64,000 nucleotides of DNA, from assembly GCF_937616625.2 (NCBI RefSeq), contig NC_065572.1, forward strand, positions 71,918,653 through 71,982,652. The letters are read 5' to 3'. Of the stretch, positions 61,489 through 64,000 are shown piece by piece. Position numbers and translations under genes: made by a program. Positions within the stretch are counted from its first letter, which is position 1; every line of letters begins with the position of its first letter. Origin of the DNA: Mercurialis annua (lineage: Eukaryota; Streptophyta; Magnoliopsida; Malpighiales; Euphorbiaceae). The notes beneath the pieces are model-generated. The model did no database searches, had not been told where the DNA came from, and saw only the letters and a list, made by a program, of their open reading frames with translations.

Positions 61489-61587
61489 GTTTGTTCGTCT
61501 CTAATTGTTAATTATCTTTAAATTTCAATTCCTATTTTTATAATTGCTGATTTTTATTTCTTTTACCGATTGTGTTGTGAATTTTAG
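61489..61587 (+). other. RPS20 leader intron
   Basis: 99-bp intron in the 5' UTR: donor CAG/GTTTGT after 61488 and acceptor ATTTTAG ending at 61587. The T-rich start and AT-rich body are typical of plant leader introns in ribosomal-protein genes. Confidence 0.6.
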
Positions 61588-61611
61588 AGAAATTAAAAGC
61601 AGACAGACAAA

Positions 61612-62899
<1,288 letters not shown>

Positions 62900-63806
62900 A
62901 TATGGTGCTTTTTTTGTTGGGGATTCTGTTTATTTAGTTCTTTAGAAGACTTTGCTTGTTATCTGTCGTATTGGAACATCTGTCTTTTTCCTTGTCTGGA
63001 TAAATACTTGTAGGTTTAATGCAGCATGTGTTTTCCATTCATACTATTCTGAAACTGAAAATTATGTTAAGCAGAGTGAAAATTTTGTTTTATCTTTTAT
63101 TTATATTTGGTTCCAAATTGCATTATGTTCCTTTCTTTGCATCTTATCCTCCTTAACTGAAATTATGATTTTCAGATTAACTTTATACACTTTAAGTGCT
63201 TGGATTGTCTTCATTGCTCAATTACTGGCAACCACCAATTTAGAAACTTAGCATTAGGTTTTTCCTGTCAAAAAAAATCCTATTTTGTGGCCTTGCATCC
63301 TTTTCAATGGTTTCTGGTAACAGCTTTCTTCCAATTCAAACTGGAGGACCGAGCTTCGTGTAGTTTTTCCTGTATAATTTGCTGGATCAATTTATCATTC
63401 TGTTATTCTGTTAACGAAGTGCTATGGATTATATTATTTTTATCCAAGGTTTTTATAGTTTCTTAATTTTTATATGCTGGAATTGGTTTCTTTCTGATTT
63501 TGTATTACTCGTCCTGTCTAATTTCAGAATGTTACGCCTCGTGTTCTTTCAATTAGTCCAAACCCTCAAGAAGATGGTCTTATGTTCAATAAACTTCATA
63601 TTATCATTGTTGCAATTTTTATAGTTCATTCAAACATAGCCAAAGTTGTTAAGCCATCTCCAACTCAAATCACCAAATTTTTGTCACCAAATACTAATTA
63701 AGTGATTTGTCATCAAATTCACTCCAATCAACAATCACCTTTTTCTACACCAAAAAACAATATTCTTTTTATCTTTAATATTTTAATCATTTTTTAACTT
63801 TAATAT
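62900..63806. other. RPS20 3' region and beyond
   Basis: T-rich 3' UTR and downstream DNA. The open frames here are chance stretches of T-rich sequence and carry no protein features. Confidence 0.45.
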
Positions 63807-64000
63807 AGAGGTGGCAAATGGGTGGGTATGGGTTTAAATGGGTAGGGTCATAAATGGGTAATCTACCCATTTATGACCCGTTTTAGTTTTATATGGGTGC
63901 CCATACCCTTGTAACCCTATATGACCCTAACCCATCCATTAACCCACTTTATATGTATAATGTTAAAAATTGACTTTTCAAAATTTAAATTATATTACAT
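63807..64000 (+). mobile_element. Left part of a non-autonomous hAT-like element (cut by the window edge)
   Basis: AGAGGTGGCAAATGGGTGGG begins a stretch of ATGGGT/ACCCAT repeats with internal inverted pairs (AAATGGGTAATCTACCCATTTATGACCC), a form common in plant hAT-type MITEs that start with GGGTGGCAAA. The right end is outside the window. Confidence 0.5.

Noticed and set aside
62952..63624. Three T-rich frames after RPS20 that look like membrane proteins
   Set aside because: Hydrophobicity comes from T-rich codons (Phe/Leu/Ile). The frames overlap and have no start context or family match.

Overview
The window is nuclear DNA of a flowering plant, almost certainly a eudicot. Its genes have short exons with GT-AG introns, the intergenic DNA is very AT-rich, and the proteins match Arabidopsis-type families: the AGC kinase IRE, plant mitochondrial intermediate peptidase, the chloroplast PSII factor LPA2, EXORDIUM-like, UDP-glucuronate 4-epimerase and cytosolic RPS20. 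The species cannot be named from the sequence.

Layout. 1-2390 (minus): 5' part of an IRE-type kinase gene, running off the left edge. 2770-7593 (plus): mitochondrial intermediate peptidase, 17 exons, sharing a 379-bp head-to-head spacer with IRE. 8179-12486 (minus): 13-exon gene joining a photolyase/cryptochrome N-domain to an alpha/beta hydrolase. 13611-15310 (plus): LPA2. 18389-28574: complete, very young Ty3/gypsy Tat-type LTR retrotransposon with gag-pol on the minus strand and a separate intron-containing gene on the plus strand between pol and the 3' LTR. 32835-33848 (minus): EXORDIUM-like protein (EXL3-type). About 34-55 kb is gene-poor and holds MITEs, foldback elements, LINE remnants and a retroposon with a 16-bp target duplication. 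55517-56758 (plus): UDP-glucuronate 4-epimerase. 61612-62899 (plus): RPS20 with a leader intron and ribosomal-protein promoter motifs.

The host genes are unrelated housekeeping or organellar functions and do not form a pathway. As I recall the Arabidopsis map, MIP-LPA2-EXL3 are consecutive (At5g51540-51545-51550), and IRE and an RPS20 gene are also neighbours (At5g62310/62300). The window therefore looks like two ancestral neighbourhoods interleaved and expanded by transposons.

The most interesting object is the retrotransposon's antisense gene. Three plus-strand open frames join through two GT-AG introns with compatible phases into one 900-codon frame, with its own TATA box just inside the element. 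The product has an acidic, nuclear-signal-bearing N-terminus, a region resembling the 'putative gypsy type transposon' domain and a long coiled coil. All exon structures were deduced by eye from splice sites, reading phase and family similarity; no search or transcript data were available.
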